Assembly (NCBI GenBank): GCA_049325055.1
Contig: JBMOPB010000024.1
Coordinates: 186,001 to 250,000, forward strand
Reading direction: 5' to 3'
DNA: 64,000 nucleotides
Source: BRHc4a sp049325055
GTDB lineage: Bacteria > Bacillota > Desulfotomaculia > Desulfotomaculales > Desulfocucumaceae
The position numbers and the translations under genes are program-made. Positions 44,170 through 52,798 of the stretch are shown here, piece by piece (position 1 is the first letter of the stretch; every line of letters starts with the position of its first letter). The notes below the pieces were generated by a model. It was given only the letters and a program-made list of their open reading frames with translations. It was not told where the DNA came from and made no database searches.

Positions 44170-44182
44170 ATATGGAGGTGAA

Positions 44183-45412
44183 ATGATGAGCGCCATTACA
44201 GTTCTTATCGCAGACGACATTCCCGGGACAAGGGAAGACATTAAAAGGCTTCTGTACTTCGAAGACGACATCAAGATAGTGGGCGAAGCCGGAGACGGCG
44301 ACGAGGCGGTAAAACTCTCCGAATCCCTAAAGCCCGACGTTATTCTGATGGATGTAAATATGCCGAGGATGGACGGTATTAAGGCATCCGAGCTGATTAC
44401 GGTCAAAAACCCCGAATCCGCCATAGTTATCGTATCAATACAGGGCGAGCAGGAATACCTGCGCAAGGCCATGGCCGCCGGGGCCAGGGACTACCTGGTG
44501 AAACCCTTCAGCAGCGGCGAGCTGGCTGAAACCATACGTAAGGTCAGCGATTACTCCAGAAGGCGCCGCCTTCATCTTGTGGAGGGGATCGGCGCTGCAC
44601 CGGCAGCACCGGTAAGAGATCCCGGAAGGATAATTACCTTTTTTTCCACCAAGGGCGGGGTTGGAAAAACCATGGCCGCCTGCAACCTGGCCATCAGCCT
44701 GGTGCAAAAGTCCCGGAAAAAGGTGGCCCTTGTGGACATGGACCTGCAGGGCGGCGACGTATCCATATTCATGAATATTTCCAGCAAGGGTGGGCTGGCT
44801 GAGGTTGTCCAGGAAACCGAGTACTCCGACCCCTCCCTGCTTGAAACCTATTTCTGCCCCCACATGTCCGGCGTCAGGGTCATGCCCGCCCCCGGTTCCC
44901 CCGAGCAGGCCGAGCTGATCACGGCCGCCCACACCGAAGGCATTCTGACCGCCCTTAAGGAATCCTACGACTATATCGTGGTGGACACTCCCGCGGCCTT
45001 AAACGAAGTTACGCTAACCTGCCTGGAGGTATCCGACCAGATACTGGTTATGTTGAACCAGGAACTCCCCACCTTGAGGCACGCCAGGGTCAATATGGAA
45101 ATACTGGAAAAACTGAGCCTTACCTTTAAGAGTAAACTCATACTGAACAGGTTCAGGAACGACGGCATCAAGCTCAAAGACCTGGAAAAGAATATAAATA
45201 CATCTATATCCGGAACGCTTCCCGAAGACACGGAAACTGTCTCGGCATCCATCAACAAAGGGTATCCCTTTGTGCTTACCCGTCCATCCGCAGAAATCAC
45301 AAGATCCATTAACGACCTTGCCTCCTCCCTGGTAGCGACCTCGGACCTGCCTAAAGAGGAAAAGGAGACTCAGCCCCGCAAATCCATAATAGGGAAACTG
45401 TTCAGCTTTTAA
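44183..45412 (+). CDS. cpaE: CpaE/TadZ: receiver domain fused to ParA-like ATPase
   Basis: A 409-residue protein. Residues 1-125 are a complete receiver domain with ADD, phospho-acceptor aspartate in VILMDVNMPRMDG and lysine in YLVKPFSSGE. Residues about 150-390 are a MinD/ParA-type ATPase with FFSTKGGVGKTMAACNLA and VDMDLQGGDVS. TadZ/CpaE positions the pilus machine; in many species its N-terminal receiver is degenerate, whereas here all phosphorylation residues are intact. ATG 44183 is followed by a second ATG and preceded by TGGAGGTG. Confidence 0.92.
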   Translation: MMSAITVLIADDIPGTREDIKRLLYFEDDIKIVGEAGDGDEAVKLSESLKPDVILMDVNMPRMDGIKASELITVKNPESAIVIVSIQGEQEYLRKAMAAGARDYLVKPFSSGELAETIRKVSDYSRRRRLHLVEGIGAAPAAPVRDPGRIITFFSTKGGVGKTMAACNLAISLVQKSRKKVALVDMDLQGGDVSIFMNISSKGGLAEVVQETEYSDPSLLETYFCPHMSGVRVMPAPGSPEQAELITAAHTEGILTALKESYDYIVVDTPAALNEVTLTCLEVSDQILVMLNQELPTLRHARVNMEILEKLSLTFKSKLILNRFRNDGIKLKDLEKNINTSISGTLPEDTETVSASINKGYPFVLTRPSAEITRSINDLASSLVATSDLPKEEKETQPRKSIIGKLFSF

Positions 45413-45430
45413 AAGCGGAGGTAGCATGAC

Positions 45431-46807
45431 ATGTCGCTGTTAAAAAGACTGGAACAACAGGCTGCCGTAAAAAAAGAGGTCCCGGTGCTGAAAAGCCTGC
45501 CCGAGCGGCCCCATGCCCAGGCCGGAGCCCTTTGGCCAAGAAAGGACCCATACCAGGACCTCAAAAACAACCTGCATAAAAAGGTAATCGCTGAGCTTGC
45601 CCCGGACAGCAAAGACAGCGACATCGAACAGACATCCCAAAAAATAGCCACGCTGGTAAACGAACTCCTGGACAGGGAGGGCGGGCATCTCCCCCGCCAC
45701 GAAAAGCAGCGCATCTCCGCCGAAATCGTGGATGAGGCCATAGGTTTCGGCCCCATCACCCCGCTTTTAAGAGACCCTTCCATAAGCGAGGTAATGGTTA
45801 ACGGCCCTCACCTGGTCTATATCGAGAGGAACGGGAAGCTTGAAAAAACCGACGTATGCTTCCGCGACAACAACCACGTACTGCACATCATAGAAAAAAT
45901 AGTGGCCCCCATAGGAAGGCGCATAGACGAGAGCATGCCCATGGTGGACGCGAGGCTTCCGGACGGATCCAGGGTGAACGCCATAATCCCCCCCCTGGCC
46001 TTAAACGGCCCAACCATCACCATAAGGAAGTTCTTCCGGGACCCTTTGTCCATAGACGACCTGGTGAGTTTCGGGAGCCTGACAGGCACCATGGCCACGT
46101 TCATGGAGGCCTGCGTCAGGGGCCGCATGAACGTGGTGGTTTCGGGGGGAACCGGAAGCGGAAAGACCACCACCCTTAACATACTGTCATCCTTCATACC
46201 CAGCGACGAAAGGATCGTCACCATAGAGGACGCCGCCGAGCTGCAGCTCCGGCAGGAACACCTGGTGACACTGGAAAGCCGCCCCCCCAACCTGGAGGGA
46301 AAGGGCGCCATTACCATCAGGGACCTGGTCAGAAACGCCCTGCGCATGAGGCCGGACCGTATCATAGTGGGCGAAGTGCGATCCGGCGAGGCACTGGATA
46401 TGCTCCAGGCCATGAACACCGGCCACGATGGATCGCTTACCACCGGCCACGCCAACTCGCCCAGGGATATGCTGTCAAGGCTGGAGACAATGGTGCTCAT
46501 GGCCGGAATGGAACTGCCGGTGCGGGCTATAAGGGACCAGATATCTTCGGCCATTGACCTGATTATACAGCAAAACCGCTTCCGGGACGGTAGCAGGAAA
46601 ATAACGCACATAACCGAGGTCCAGGGCATGGAGGGAGATGTCATAGTGCTCCAGGACATATTCGTATTCCGGCAGACCGGGGTGGACGAGAACGGAAAGG
46701 TGCAGGGACACTACATGGCCACCGGGATACGCCCCAAATTATATTCCCGCCTGGAGGAAGCGGGGATCCAATTGGATCACACCATTTTTGTGCCGTCAAT
46801 AGTTTAA
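45431..46807 (+). CDS. cpaF: Pilus assembly ATPase CpaF/TadA
   Basis: A 458-residue hexameric secretion ATPase. The N-terminal domain (residues 1-130) is followed by the RecA-like domain with VSGGTGSGKTTTLNIL (Walker A, about residue 239), TIEDAAELQL (Asp box), IIVGEVRSGEALDML (Walker B) and GHDGSLTTGHANSP (His box). It powers Flp pilus assembly, with TadB/TadC as membrane platform. GGAGG precedes ATG 45431. Its stop is followed by a 390-base gap with a structured element, separating it from tadB. Confidence 0.95.
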   Translation: MSLLKRLEQQAAVKKEVPVLKSLPERPHAQAGALWPRKDPYQDLKNNLHKKVIAELAPDSKDSDIEQTSQKIATLVNELLDREGGHLPRHEKQRISAEIVDEAIGFGPITPLLRDPSISEVMVNGPHLVYIERNGKLEKTDVCFRDNNHVLHIIEKIVAPIGRRIDESMPMVDARLPDGSRVNAIIPPLALNGPTITIRKFFRDPLSIDDLVSFGSLTGTMATFMEACVRGRMNVVVSGGTGSGKTTTLNILSSFIPSDERIVTIEDAAELQLRQEHLVTLESRPPNLEGKGAITIRDLVRNALRMRPDRIIVGEVRSGEALDMLQAMNTGHDGSLTTGHANSPRDMLSRLETMVLMAGMELPVRAIRDQISSAIDLIIQQNRFRDGSRKITHITEVQGMEGDVIVLQDIFVFRQTGVDENGKVQGHYMATGIRPKLYSRLEEAGIQLDHTIFVPSIV

Positions 46808-46840
46808 AATCCTGGATTTTACCATAAAAATAGAACAACA

Positions 46841-47083
46841 GATTCGACGGACATGCATAAAGGGATAGGAGTCTATAGGTCAGGCGGACTGTCCGGAGGC
46901 TGTTACCCGGCTCTCGGCGAAGGAGTATACGGAATGACGGACCGGATGCAGGACGCATCCGGTAGCCCGAACCAGCGCATGGATGTGCTGTTGAGGGCGG
47001 TCGGCAGTCCGTGGACGGCGAGCATAGAGCCGGTTCAGCCGGAGATCCAGGTAGCCGGAGCTATACTCCTAGCACTGCCCCAA
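46841..47083 (+). ncRNA. Structured non-coding element, copy A (possibly raiA-like)
   Basis: A 240-base region between cpaF and tadB without a plausible gene. It shares ordered blocks with 62486-62790: GACATGCATA, a CGGAC/GTCCG hairpin, GGCTGTTA, CTCGGCGAAGGAGTATACG, a variable hairpin (ACCGGATGC/GCATCCGGT), GCATAGAGCCGGTTCAGCCG and GTAGCCGGAG. AGGAGTCTATAG near the 5' end can pair with CTATACTCCT at 47061-47070, enclosing the whole element; in copy B a different sequence pairs at the same place. It may belong to the raiA RNA class or to an undescribed class. The strand is chosen by the pairing and block order and is not certain. Confidence 0.55.
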
Positions 47084-47139
47084 AGCATGAAACCAACCAT
47101 TTTCATTGTTCCGTGGTGCCGTATTGCAACGGCATGGAG

Positions 47140-47162
47140 GTCCGGATTCTGAATTCTGACAG
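47140..47162. repeat. Dispersed GAATTC/GAATCC repeat, copy 4
   Basis: GGTCCGGATTCTGAATTCTG, in the gap before tadB. It is a short copy of the dispersed repeat family. Confidence 0.5.
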
Positions 47163-47200
47163 AAAAGTTTTACAGTTTATCAACAGTAGAGGTGTTGCCG

Positions 47201-48178
47201 ATGTCTTCGGAACTGATAAGCCTGCTTTTACTTATATTCGGGGCCTGCAGCCTTTTAGTAATCGGCCTTCACTACTCGGCCACCGGCAAGAACAGGGACC
47301 TGGCCAGGCGTCTTAAGAGTATAAATAAGGAAAAATCGCAGCAGGAAACCGTAATCACCACCCCTCTATCTCCATCCCACAGGTTCTTGGCCACGGTGTC
47401 AAGGTCAGCCGTCAAATTCGGCCTTTTCAACAGGCTGGCCAGGATAGTGGACAAAAACCTGGCCGGCGCAGACATCCCCTTAAAAAGCGAGGAGTATATA
47501 ATACTTACTGCCGGTGGAGCGGTGGTGGCGGGTTTTCTGGGAACCCTCGCACTTATGAACCCATACCACGGTGTACTTGCAGGCATTATAGCGGTGTTAT
47601 TCTCGGTAACATGGGTAAGAACGGCCAAGACAAGGCGGCTTGCCAGGTTCAACGCCCAGATAGGAGACGCCCTGGTGATTATGTCCAATGCCCTCCGCTC
47701 AGGCTTCAGCTTCCTGCAGGCAATGGACATGGTCAGAAAGGAGCTGCCCAACCCCATAGCAAAGGAATTTGGCAGGACCTTCCAGGAGATGAACCTGGGC
47801 ACCCCCACCGAGGAGGCCCTGGAGAACCTTAACTTGCGGGTGGACAGCGAGGACCTGGAGCTGGTTATCACAGCGGTTCTCATTCAGCGGCAGGTGGGAG
47901 GAAACCTGGCCGAAATACTGGACAACATAGCCAACACCATAAGGGAAAGGATCCGTATCAAGGGCGAGATCAGGACTCTCACCGCCCAGGGAAAAATTTC
48001 GGGAATAGTGATCGGAATATTGCCCCTGGTTCTTGCCGGAGTTCTGTCGGTAATGTCACCGGACTACCTAAGACCATTGTTTACCACCCCGATGGGCCTG
48101 GCCATGCTGGCTTCGGCCCTGGTTCTGGAAACCATCGGCATATTACTGATTCGCAAAATCATCAACATAAACGTGTAA
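47201..48178 (+). CDS. tadB: Pilus assembly membrane protein TadB
   Basis: A 325-residue type II secretion F-domain protein. An N-terminal helix is followed by a soluble stretch, a pair of helices (about 95-140), the cytoplasmic F domain with GDALVIMSNALRSGFSFLQA and RQVGGNLAEILDNIANTIRE, and two C-terminal helices. ATG 47201 follows AGAGGTG; an in-frame GTG at 47192 overlaps that ribosome site. It forms the inner-membrane platform with TadC. Confidence 0.92.
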   Translation: MSSELISLLLLIFGACSLLVIGLHYSATGKNRDLARRLKSINKEKSQQETVITTPLSPSHRFLATVSRSAVKFGLFNRLARIVDKNLAGADIPLKSEEYIILTAGGAVVAGFLGTLALMNPYHGVLAGIIAVLFSVTWVRTAKTRRLARFNAQIGDALVIMSNALRSGFSFLQAMDMVRKELPNPIAKEFGRTFQEMNLGTPTEEALENLNLRVDSEDLELVITAVLIQRQVGGNLAEILDNIANTIRERIRIKGEIRTLTAQGKISGIVIGILPLVLAGVLSVMSPDYLRPLFTTPMGLAMLASALVLETIGILLIRKIININV

Positions 48179-48191
48179 CGGAGGTGATACT

Positions 48192-49109
48192 ATGCACCTG
48201 GTGACCGTTTCAATCTTCTTTGCCACCTTTTTCCTGTTTCTGGCATTATACCTGATGTTATTTGGAAGTAAGATCGAAATCACCAATAGGGCAATCGAGG
48301 TGATGGGCAAAAAGACAATCTCCATCAGAGATAAGGAATTGAGCGAACCCATTGTAAAAAGGGTGCTGAGACCCCTGCTGAACAGGATAACCAATCTGGC
48401 CTCCCGAATGCTGCCATCGGAAAAGGAGGCCGCCCTGGCCAAAAAGCTGGTGATGGCAGGCAGGCCCGGCGGCCACGGCCCCAGGGAATTCATGGCAGTA
48501 AAGCTTATACTGGCTGTAACCTTCCCGGGCATCCTAATGCTGGTGGAACCCCTGCTGGCCCTGGACTCCATAGACTTTATCCTGTTCACGGCAACCGCCG
48601 CAATCGCCGGCTGGATCATCCCGGACTTCTACCTCCGCCAGAGAATACATGAAAGGAAAAACGAGGTGGAGAAAACGCTCCCGGACGTACTGGACCTGAT
48701 CACGGTCAGTGTGGAGGCGGGCACCGGATTCGACGGGGCGCTTCTCAAGGTGGTTGAAAAGGGCAAGGGAGTCCTGGCCTCGGAGTTTCTCATCGTCCTC
48801 CAGGAATGCAAAATGGGCAAAAGCCGCAAGGACGCATTAAGGGACATGGCCAACAGGGTGGATGCGGACGATCTCTCCACCTTCGTGGGCTCAATAATAA
48901 TGGCAGACCAGCTTGGAATCGGCATAGGAAATGTAATGCGGCTCCAGTCCGACCAGATGAGGCGCAAGAGAAGGCAAAGGGCTGAGGAAAGAGCCATGAA
49001 GGCCCCGGTAAAGATGATGATACCTATGGTAACCTGCATATTCCCCACTATTTTCGTGGTGCTGCTGGGACCGGCCGCCATAAGCCTGTACCAGGCATTC
49101 ATGACATGA
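48192..49109 (+). CDS. tadC: Pilus assembly membrane protein TadC
   Basis: A 305-residue type II secretion F-domain protein, 13 bases after tadB, with GGAGGTG before ATG 48192. The F domain has LPDVLDLITVSVEAGTGFDG and VGSIIMADQLGIGIGNVM, with helices at the N-terminus, in the middle (about 100-140) and at the C-terminus. It is the second platform protein of the Flp pilus. Confidence 0.92.
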   Translation: MHLVTVSIFFATFFLFLALYLMLFGSKIEITNRAIEVMGKKTISIRDKELSEPIVKRVLRPLLNRITNLASRMLPSEKEAALAKKLVMAGRPGGHGPREFMAVKLILAVTFPGILMLVEPLLALDSIDFILFTATAAIAGWIIPDFYLRQRIHERKNEVEKTLPDVLDLITVSVEAGTGFDGALLKVVEKGKGVLASEFLIVLQECKMGKSRKDALRDMANRVDADDLSTFVGSIIMADQLGIGIGNVMRLQSDQMRRKRRQRAEERAMKAPVKMMIPMVTCIFPTIFVVLLGPAAISLYQAFMT

Positions 49110-49121
49110 GGTGAAAACGAG

Positions 49122-49463
49122 GTGAAGGTATATAACGCCACGCGAAACCTGTGCCTGGCCGACACGGCCATCATGGCCGACACCTTTTATACACGGCTTA
49201 AGGGGCTTTTGGGACGGCCCGGACTTCCCGGCGGGTGGTGCATGGTGATAAAGCCCTGCAGGTCAATACACACAATGTTTATGAGGTTCCCCCTGGACGT
49301 GCTTTTTGTTGACAGGCGTAACCGGGTGGCCGCCGTCGTCACGGATATGCCCCCCTACAGGTTCTCAGGCACGGTAAAAAGCTCCCGAATGGTCATCGAG
49401 TTCCCCGCCGGGTCCCTTTCATCAACCGGAACCGCCCCGGGAGATATCATAGAAATACTCTGA
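49122..49463 (+). CDS. DUF192 family protein
   Basis: A 113-residue protein with TFYTRLKGLLGRPGLP and CRSIHTMFMRFPLDVLFVD, the signature of DUF192 (PF02643). The family's function is unknown; many members are exported, but this one has no signal peptide. It lies 12 bases after tadC and so appears to belong to the tad operon. DUF192 genes beside TadC-type genes are seen in other genomes, so a link to pilus biogenesis is plausible but unproven. GTG 49122 is assigned from AGGTGAAAACGA upstream. Confidence 0.85.
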   Translation: MKVYNATRNLCLADTAIMADTFYTRLKGLLGRPGLPGGWCMVIKPCRSIHTMFMRFPLDVLFVDRRNRVAAVVTDMPPYRFSGTVKSSRMVIEFPAGSLSSTGTAPGDIIEIL

Positions 49464-49492
49464 TAAACAAAAACTGCGAGGTGACTGATTAC

Positions 49493-50473
49493 ATGGGTAA
49501 AAGGACGGGCTCAAGGTCAATAACTTTCAAAATGAGCTTTAGCATGGCGCTGCTGATAGTTTTCCTGATGGCCGTGGTGGGCTACGGCAATTACTACAGC
49601 ACCAGTGAAACAATCAGAATACAGTCCATGGAGAAGGGCTGGAGCATAGTCAGGTCTGGAACGGCCTTCGCCGCCGGGCACCTCCAGGCCGGCAACCCCG
49701 ACCTTCTCAGGGAGCATTTGCAAAACATACAGGCAAATGAAGACGTCACCTATGCCGCCATAATAAACGCCGCCGGGAAAATAGTGGCTCACACCGATCC
49801 CAAGCAGGTGGGGAAAACCGCCGCTTTCATGGGCGCCCCCCCCACCGAAAAAACCGTGAGCCATTATACCGACGCAAAAGGTAATCCCATAGGGAACAAC
49901 TTCCTGTCACCCATTGTCACCAAGGGAGGAAGCTTACTGGGGTATTTTCAGCTGGGACTGGACAACTCCAGGCACCAGGCTCTTCTTGCAGATATAGCAA
50001 TCAACATGCTGCTTATCTCATTCGCAGCCGTGGTGGCGGGAATAATGCTGGCCAGGGTCATGGCGCGCCGGATACTGAGACAGCCCATAGAGGACCTGAA
50101 AACGGCCACCGAACACATAGCGGCGGGTGATTTCGCCCACCAGGTTCCTGTCCGCCGGATGGACGAGCTGGGAAGTCTGGCGGCAGCCTTTAATTCAATG
50201 ACCGGACACCTGGGCAACCTGTTCATGTTGGTGAGGACCAGCGCCACCGAGCTGACCAGGTCCAGCCAGGTCATATTAAGCAGGTCCGAGGACTTCAGGC
50301 TGGCGGCCGAAAAAAACCGCCAGAATGCCGAAAAAGAGTTCAAGGACTCCCCTGAGGCCGAACTGAATACAAAAAAACAAATTGAAGCCCTGCAGGAGAT
50401 AACCTCTTCGGCCAGGAGAATGGCCAGGCTGGTGGACCGGCTCAACAGCCTCTCGCTGCAGTTCAAGCTGTAA
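49493..50473 (+). CDS. HAMP-domain membrane sensor without output domain
   Basis: A 326-residue protein. Helix 1 is at residues about 15-35, an extracytoplasmic sensor of about 135 residues follows (with AAIINAAGKIVAHTDPKQVG, a Cache/sCache-like segment), helix 2 is at about 165-190, then a HAMP domain (RILRQPIEDLKTATEHIAAG to FNSMTGHL), then a coiled coil to the end. No kinase, cyclase or MCP signalling domain follows. Its final place in the tad operon suggests that it senses something relevant to the pilus through a partner. ATG 49493 follows GAGGTGA by seven bases. Confidence 0.8.
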   Translation: MGKRTGSRSITFKMSFSMALLIVFLMAVVGYGNYYSTSETIRIQSMEKGWSIVRSGTAFAAGHLQAGNPDLLREHLQNIQANEDVTYAAIINAAGKIVAHTDPKQVGKTAAFMGAPPTEKTVSHYTDAKGNPIGNNFLSPIVTKGGSLLGYFQLGLDNSRHQALLADIAINMLLISFAAVVAGIMLARVMARRILRQPIEDLKTATEHIAAGDFAHQVPVRRMDELGSLAAAFNSMTGHLGNLFMLVRTSATELTRSSQVILSRSEDFRLAAEKNRQNAEKEFKDSPEAELNTKKQIEALQEITSSARRMARLVDRLNSLSLQFKL

Positions 50474-50535
50474 CAGCCCCAGGGAGCCGGATTAATCGGA
50501 TTAAGAGGAACTGGGCTTCAACACCAAAAAATTAG

Positions 50536-50564
50536 ACGTGGGATATGATTCCCACGTTTTTTTC
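50536..50564 (+). terminator. Rho-independent terminator
   Basis: ACGTGGGA (50536-50543) pairs with TCCCACGT (50550-50557), followed by a T run. It ends the tad operon. Confidence 0.88.
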
Positions 50565-50644
50565 TTGAAAAATATGGTTACTATAGCCGCGTTGAATAAG
50601 TTAAAAAGTTAAGGGCCAGGCACCGCATATACTTTGCGGGCGGA

Positions 50645-51532
50645 TCAGCCCTTTACGGCCCCTTTGGGAATTCGGTCCTCGCAGGGGACTCCCACCTGGC
50701 ACAGCCCGCAGCCGGTCTTTTCCACCCCGAACCTCTTTCGCCTCTCAGCCGCCGCCTCGCTTTCGTATGTCATTTTGCTGCAGGCCACCTTGTCGTGACC
50801 CGAATCCGAGATTGCCCCCATCGGGCACCTCTTTATACAGCCGCCGCACCCCCTGGCCGACAGGCAGTAATCCATATGCCCCCGGTATGGGCGGACGGCC
50901 TCCGGCAGTGCGGTCATCACAACCACGCTGCCAAGGCGGTGGGCGATCCCCCTTTCGGTGATCAGAGCGTCGTTAAGGCTGAAGGTACCCAGCCCGCAGG
51001 CATAAGCCGTATGCCTTTCCGACCAGGTGGAGGTGAAGCCCCTGCGGGCAGGATCATTTTTAATTATACTGAAACCGGGCAGCAGCATTGGCGCCGCGGC
51101 AAGGTGGCCCCTGCTTTCAAACCACCCCACCACCCTGCGCCTTAAGTCGTTGTTTAATTCTTCCCCGAAGTACCGGGTATATGCCCATTCCGCCGCCGGT
51201 TCCGTTTTCTGCAGGCGGTTCTTTTCCCTTACCGCCCTACTTATGGGCAAAACCCAGGAAACCACGCTGACTTCCCCGGGTTTTATTTGGCCGGTAAAGC
51301 CCCTTGACTGCAGGGAGTTTGTCATTGCGTCACAGGGAGTCATGGATTTTGGTCCCACCTGTTCCTTAATGATGTCGAAAACCGGGTCGTCCCCCCTGGC
51401 AAAGCCAACCAGGGGCTGGTCAAAATACCTCTCCCCCAACTGCCAACAATAATTGCGGGGGCTTTTTTCCACAAATCCGGTAATAACTTTTTTAATCTCT
51501 TCCGCCAGATAGCCCGGGTCTGCCGTTATCAT
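50645..51532 (-). CDS. QueG-like iron-sulfur reductase (epoxyqueuosine reductase homologue)
   Basis: A 295-residue protein. The C-terminal half has LGTFSLNDALITERGIAHRLGS, typical of QueG/cobalamin-dependent reductase relatives, and a cysteine set DYCLSARGCGGCIKRCPMGA plus CGLCQVGVPC that would bind two [4Fe-4S] clusters. True QueG proteins carry a C-terminal HEAT-repeat or a different N-terminus, so I do not assign queuosine function; an unknown corrinoid or iron-sulfur redox role is as likely. It is monocistronic and convergent with the tad operon. Confidence 0.7.
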   Translation of the reverse strand: MITADPGYLAEEIKKVITGFVEKSPRNYCWQLGERYFDQPLVGFARGDDPVFDIIKEQVGPKSMTPCDAMTNSLQSRGFTGQIKPGEVSVVSWVLPISRAVREKNRLQKTEPAAEWAYTRYFGEELNNDLRRRVVGWFESRGHLAAAPMLLPGFSIIKNDPARRGFTSTWSERHTAYACGLGTFSLNDALITERGIAHRLGSVVVMTALPEAVRPYRGHMDYCLSARGCGGCIKRCPMGAISDSGHDKVACSKMTYESEAAAERRKRFGVEKTGCGLCQVGVPCEDRIPKGAVKG

Positions 51533-51601
51533 AAAAACACCCCTTGTATAGTTTTTTAATCTTCCTTTTAGGTTCCGGGCAATATTCCAGTGGTGTGTGT
51601 G

Positions 51602-52693
51602 CTATACATTAAACCTGAAATTGATAATATCGCCGTCCTGAACTATGTATTCCTTGCCCTCCAGCCGGGCCAAGCCCTTTTCCTTTACCCTGGCCATGCT
51701 CCCCAGATCCTTGAGGTCGCCGTATCGTACCACCTCGGCCCTTATAAAGCCCCTTTCTATGTCCGAGTGTATTTTTCCCGCCGCCCTCCTGGCGTCGGTG
51801 CCCCGCTGTATGGTCCAGGCCCTGACCTCGTCCTCTCCAACGGTGAAGAAGGATATCAGCCCCAGCGAGTCGTAAACCGCCTGGGCCAACCTCTCGGTCC
51901 CCAGGGACTCTGTCCCCAGGTCGGTCATGAAAAGCTCCCGGTCCTCCGGTGGAAGCTGGCTTATTTCCATCTCCATCAGGCCGCACACCTCTATAATACT
52001 TATCCCTCTTGCCTTGGCCAGTTCTTCCAGCCGTTTCTTTCCCGGGTACTCCCCGGCCTTAAACTGGGCCTCATCGGTGTTGACCACAATTATCATGGGC
52101 TTGTCCGTGAAAAAACTGTAGTTGGCCAGTATTTCTTTCTCCTCCTGGGACAACTCGATCTTTCCCATGGGGACCTCATTTTCCAGGGAGGCCAGGAGCT
52201 TTTTCATCACCGCCAGCTCGGCGGCATTTTCCTTTGTTATTTTCTTGCCGCCCTCTATCCTCTTAATCCTTTTCTCCACAAAATCCATGTCTGCCAGCAG
52301 CAGCTCCAGGTCAATGGTCTCTACATCCCTGACCGGGTCGATCCCGCCGTCGACATGCAGCACCTCATGGTTTTCAAATGCCCTCACCACGTGGACCAGA
52401 AGGTCGGCCTGCCTGATTCCGTCCAGGAAAGCGTTGCCAACACCCTTCCCCTGGCTGGCCCCCCTGACCAGCCCCGGCACATCGCTGAATTTCACCTGGG
52501 CGTATATTGTCTTTCGTGGCTTGTAGAGGCCGGAAAGAAAATCGATCCTCCTGTCCGGAACATCGGCCATTCCGACGTTTGTATCCGACTTGCCGGTGAG
52601 GAACTTGGAAGTCTCCGCCCCGGCGTTGGTCACAAGGTTGAAAATGGTGGTCTTCCCCACCATGGGGAGACCTATTAGGCCGGCTGAAAGCAA
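51602..52693 (-). CDS. ychF: Redox-regulated ATPase YchF (Obg family)
   Basis: A 363-residue P-loop protein. G1 is GLIGLPMVGKTTIFN, G3 is DVPGLVRGASQGKGVGNAFL, and the NxxE specificity region (VVNTDE) replaces NKxD, the basis for ATP preference in this family. A coiled coil (KRIKRIEGGKK) and a C-terminal TGS domain ending YIVQDGDIINFRFNV complete the protein. Members associate with ribosomes and stress responses. TTG 52693 is the apparent start; no strong ribosome site was seen. Confidence 0.93.
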   Translation of the reverse strand: MLSAGLIGLPMVGKTTIFNLVTNAGAETSKFLTGKSDTNVGMADVPDRRIDFLSGLYKPRKTIYAQVKFSDVPGLVRGASQGKGVGNAFLDGIRQADLLVHVVRAFENHEVLHVDGGIDPVRDVETIDLELLLADMDFVEKRIKRIEGGKKITKENAAELAVMKKLLASLENEVPMGKIELSQEEKEILANYSFFTDKPMIIVVNTDEAQFKAGEYPGKKRLEELAKARGISIIEVCGLMEMEISQLPPEDRELFMTDLGTESLGTERLAQAVYDSLGLISFFTVGEDEVRAWTIQRGTDARRAAGKIHSDIERGFIRAEVVRYGDLKDLGSMARVKEKGLARLEGKEYIVQDGDIINFRFNV

Positions 52694-52798
52694 AACTAAA
52701 ACACTCCAATCGATAAATCATTATATGTCGTGATTCCACCTGCTATATTCTAGCAAATAAAACGCGTTATCTCAACCGTGTTGACCACCGGTATATTC

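Noticed and set aside
46853..47152. 99-codon open frame over the structured element between cpaF and tadB
   Set aside because: No ribosome site, no family match, and the conserved features shared with 62486-62790 are not kept in frame.
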